This document shows positions 5,110-6,604 of a stretch of DNA of 6,604 nt, in pieces. The notes below the pieces were generated by a model. It had not been told where the DNA came from and did no database searches. It saw only the letters and a program-made list of their open reading frames with translations. The DNA comes from Chloroflexota bacterium. Its GTDB lineage: Bacteria > Chloroflexota > Dehalococcoidia > JACQGW01. How positions within the stretch are numbered: the stretch's first letter is position 1; each line of letters starts with the position of its first letter. The position numbers and the translations under genes are program-made. The stretch lies in NCBI GenBank assembly GCA_016199325.1, contig JACQGW010000183.1:1-6604 (forward strand), written 5' to 3'.

Positions 5110-6200
5110 ACGATCTTCGGGAGCGCGGCCTGAGCGTTCTCGCGGCGCTGGGTCGCTGTCCGGCGGCGCCGTTGCACGAGGGAGCCGTCATCGCCACCCT
5201 GCGCGAACACCTGGCTCGGCTCGGTCTGCCGGCCGAGACAGACCACTACGGCAATCTCATCGCCCATCTCCGGCGCGGCGAGCCGGCCCAGCGGCTAGCG
5301 CTTGTCGCCCATACGGACCATCCGGCCTTCGAGATCCTGGACGTGCAGGGCGGGCGCGCCGGCGGGGTCCTGCGCGGGGGCGTCGCCGCCGAGTACTTCC
5401 ACCAGGCCGTTCCCGTCCGCATCGTGACGGCCGCCGGTCCCATCGCCGGACGCATCGAGTCGGCCGCGGTCGACCAGGCCACCGGCGAGACGCGGCTCGA
5501 CCTGGTCACCAACGGTCCGGCAGCGCCGGGCGATTTCGGCGTGTTCGATCTGGTCGACTTCGCCCTGGTGGGGGACCAGATCCATATGCGGGCCGTCGAC
5601 GACCTGGCGGGGTGCGCGGCCATCGTCCTGACGCTCGCGGAGCTGGCCGCCGGCGAGACGGCGTGTGACGTCTACGCCGTCTTCACGCGCGCCGAGGAGG
5701 TTGGCCTCGTCGGGGCCACGCTGTTGGCGCAATCAGGCAGGCTGCCGCCGGACACGCTGGTCATCTCGCTGGAGGCCAGCCGCGCCCTGCCCGGCGCCGA
5801 GCAGGGCGGCGGGCCGGTCATCCGCGTCGGCGACGCCCGCCGCGCCTTCGATCCGTCCGGGGAGGCGCTTCTGCTGGCCGCCCGCCGGCGCCTCCAGGCC
5901 ACCGATCCGGCGGCCCGCGTCCAGCGCCAGCTCCTCTCCGGCGGCACCTGCGAGGCCACCGCGTTCCTGGCCTACGGCTACCGGGCAACCGGCATGGCGT
6001 TTCCGCTCGCCAACTACCACAACCAGGGGCCCGCACAGCAAATCGCCGCCGAGTACATCGACGTACACGACTTCGTCACCGGCATCCGCCTGCTCACCGC
6101 GGCCGTTGAGACCGCAGCCTCAGCCATCGTCGACGACGTCGCCGCCCGCCTGGACGGCCTCGCCCAAACCTGGGCCCCGCGCTTACGACGTCATGAGTGA
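5106..6200 (+). CDS. M42-type metallopeptidase (aminopeptidase-like)
   Basis: Predicted dinuclear-metal aminopeptidase, cytoplasmic, 364 residues, similar to the usual length of M42 enzymes. The expected ligands are visible in order: His69 in AHTDHP (with Asp71), Asp165 in VDDLAG (bridging), the Glu197-Glu198 pair in TRAEEVGL (base and ligand), Glu223 in SLEAS, and His305 in NYHNQG. SGGTCEATA (278-286) resembles the SGGTDA-type motif of M42. Residues about 80-160 between the first His and VDDLAG would form the inserted beta domain. M28 or M20 relatives are less likely because of this spacing. The start ATG overlaps the tyrA stop (ATGA), without its own clear ribosome site, so translation is probably coupled. 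The last two sense codons and the stop lie at or inside the GAGTGAT repeat that bounds the next element, so the C-terminus may have been altered by it. Confidence 0.92.
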   Translation: MNDLRERGLSVLAALGRCPAAPLHEGAVIATLREHLARLGLPAETDHYGNLIAHLRRGEPAQRLALVAHTDHPAFEILDVQGGRAGGVLRGGVAAEYFHQAVPVRIVTAAGPIAGRIESAAVDQATGETRLDLVTNGPAAPGDFGVFDLVDFALVGDQIHMRAVDDLAGCAAIVLTLAELAAGETACDVYAVFTRAEEVGLVGATLLAQSGRLPPDTLVISLEASRALPGAEQGGGPVIRVGDARRAFDPSGEALLLAARRRLQATDPAARVQRQLLSGGTCEATAFLAYGYRATGMAFPLANYHNQGPAQQIAAEYIDVHDFVTGIRLLTAAVETAASAIVDDVAARLDGLAQTWAPRLRRHE

Positions 6201-6212
6201 TGAGTGATGAGT
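6193..6212. repeat. GAGTGAT heptad array, left arm
   Basis: Nearly three units of a 7-bp repeat (ATGAGTG read from 6193). The 18 bp 6195-6212 are an exact inverted match to 6587-6604. It supplies the stop codon of the peptidase (6198-6200) and touches the stop codon of the S23 gene (6214-6212, minus strand). Confidence 0.9.
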
Positions 6213-6592
6213 CAGGAGCGGTTGCGACGGCGTTCCACCGATGCTCGCAGGCCGCCCACGATTCGTCCGACCTCCTCTGCTTGAGCTCGGAGTTCATCGA
6301 ACGCTTCCGCGCTCACGTAGCCTGCGTCCAAAGCAACGTAGAGTTGTGAGCGCAATTCCGCACACGACGCCTTCGCAATGGAGAGGAACTGCTGAAACTC
6401 GGCTGCCCGTCCTCTTTCAAAGCCCTCGGCGATATTCGACATGATGGACACCGCTGATCGCCGCATCTGGTCTCTCAAGCCGAAATCTGTGGCGAACTTG
6501 CCCGCACTGGTGACCCGGTAGATCGTGGCCGTCAACCTCCGTGCATTCTGCCAAGCCACAAAGTCCTCGAACCGCTCGATCCGTTCACTCAT
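6212..6592 (-). CDS. four-helix-bundle protein, S23 / 23S rRNA intervening-sequence family
   Basis: The 126-residue product matches the S23 four-helix-bundle family (the family encoded in 23S rRNA intervening sequences of some bacteria and related to the Avd accessory protein of diversity-generating retroelements). Key features are FEDFVAWQ near the N-terminus (8-15), [21 protein letters not shown] (37-57), the family's most conserved stretch, then [12 protein letters not shown] (65-76), [14 protein letters not shown] (79-92), and a basic tail RRRNRS. The biochemical role of free-standing members is not established; nucleic-acid binding is plausible from the basic character. ATG 6592 lies inside the heptad array. 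An in-frame GTG at 6595 gives one extra residue. It is not embedded in rRNA here. It converges with the peptidase gene, with 11 bp between their stop codons. Confidence 0.92.
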   Translation of the reverse strand: MSERIERFEDFVAWQNARRLTATIYRVTSAGKFATDFGLRDQMRRSAVSIMSNIAEGFERGRAAEFQQFLSIAKASCAELRSQLYVALDAGYVSAEAFDELRAQAEEVGRIVGGLRASVERRRNRS

Positions 6593-6604
6593 CACTCATC
6601 ACTC
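6587..6604. repeat. GAGTGAT heptad array, right arm (cut by window edge)
   Basis: Exact 18-bp inverted match to 6195-6212, running off the window. On the minus strand it contains the S23 start codon (6592-6590), overlapped by a TGA as TGATG (6594-6590). Confidence 0.9.

Larger units (their letters stand above)
6193..6604. mobile_element. candidate inverted-repeat-bounded S23 gene cassette
   Basis: Inverted heptad arrays (left 6193-6212, right 6587-6604, the right one cut by the window end) enclose one gene and almost nothing else. The gene starts inside the right array and its stop shares one base with the left array. No transposase is present, so movement would need help in trans. The true right boundary and any target duplication are outside the window. 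Mobility is inference from structure. Confidence 0.45.

Noticed and set aside
6216..6577. A further inverted GAGCGGTT match (6216-6223 / 6570-6577) just inside the heptad arms.
   Set aside because: It is only 8 bp, lies within the S23 coding sequence at unequal distances from the arms, and could arise by chance in GC-rich DNA.

Overview
The window is GC-rich bacterial DNA with short intergenic gaps, Shine-Dalgarno-led starts and seven supportable protein genes. The gene set (secreted SH3b plus YkuD L,D-transpeptidase, tandem rhodanese with a CRIGERS loop, short prephenate dehydrogenase, M42-type peptidase, S23 four-helix-bundle protein) and the dispersed palindromes suggest a Chloroflexota-like bacterium. 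This is only an inference; no rRNA or other phylogenetic marker is present.

Layout, left to right. Positions 1-147 hold two REP-like hairpin repeats sharing the core ACTACGAAC / GTTCGTAGT. A secreted L,D-transpeptidase lies on the minus strand (200-937). It is divergent from a plus-strand thiosulfate sulfurtransferase sseA (1145-1996). Palindromic element A (2002-2171) follows sseA. A good sigma70-type promoter (2190-2217) then drives a small four- or five-helix membrane protein of unknown function (2262-2849). Palindromic element B (2861-3066), related to A, separates that gene from a convergent minus-strand alpha/beta-hydrolase-fold protein (3070-4077) whose catalytic acid and histidine appear to be missing. 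Divergent from it, an extended -10 promoter (4249-4257) leads a two-gene unit: prephenate dehydrogenase (4288-5109) and an M42-family metallopeptidase (5106-6200), overlapping as ATGA. At the right edge a minus-strand S23 four-helix-bundle gene (6212-6592) is enclosed exactly by inverted copies of a 7-bp repeat (GAGTGAT).

The protein genes are mostly housekeeping (cell wall, sulfur transfer, tyrosine synthesis, peptide turnover) and do not form one pathway. The unusual content is the repeats. Three unrelated inverted-repeat families occupy most of the gene-free DNA. One of them carries a gene whose start codon lies inside one repeat arm and whose stop codon touches the other, which makes it the best candidate here for a small, poorly described mobile element. 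Its repeat period of 7 puts stop codons in all three frames and overlaps them with ATG codons.
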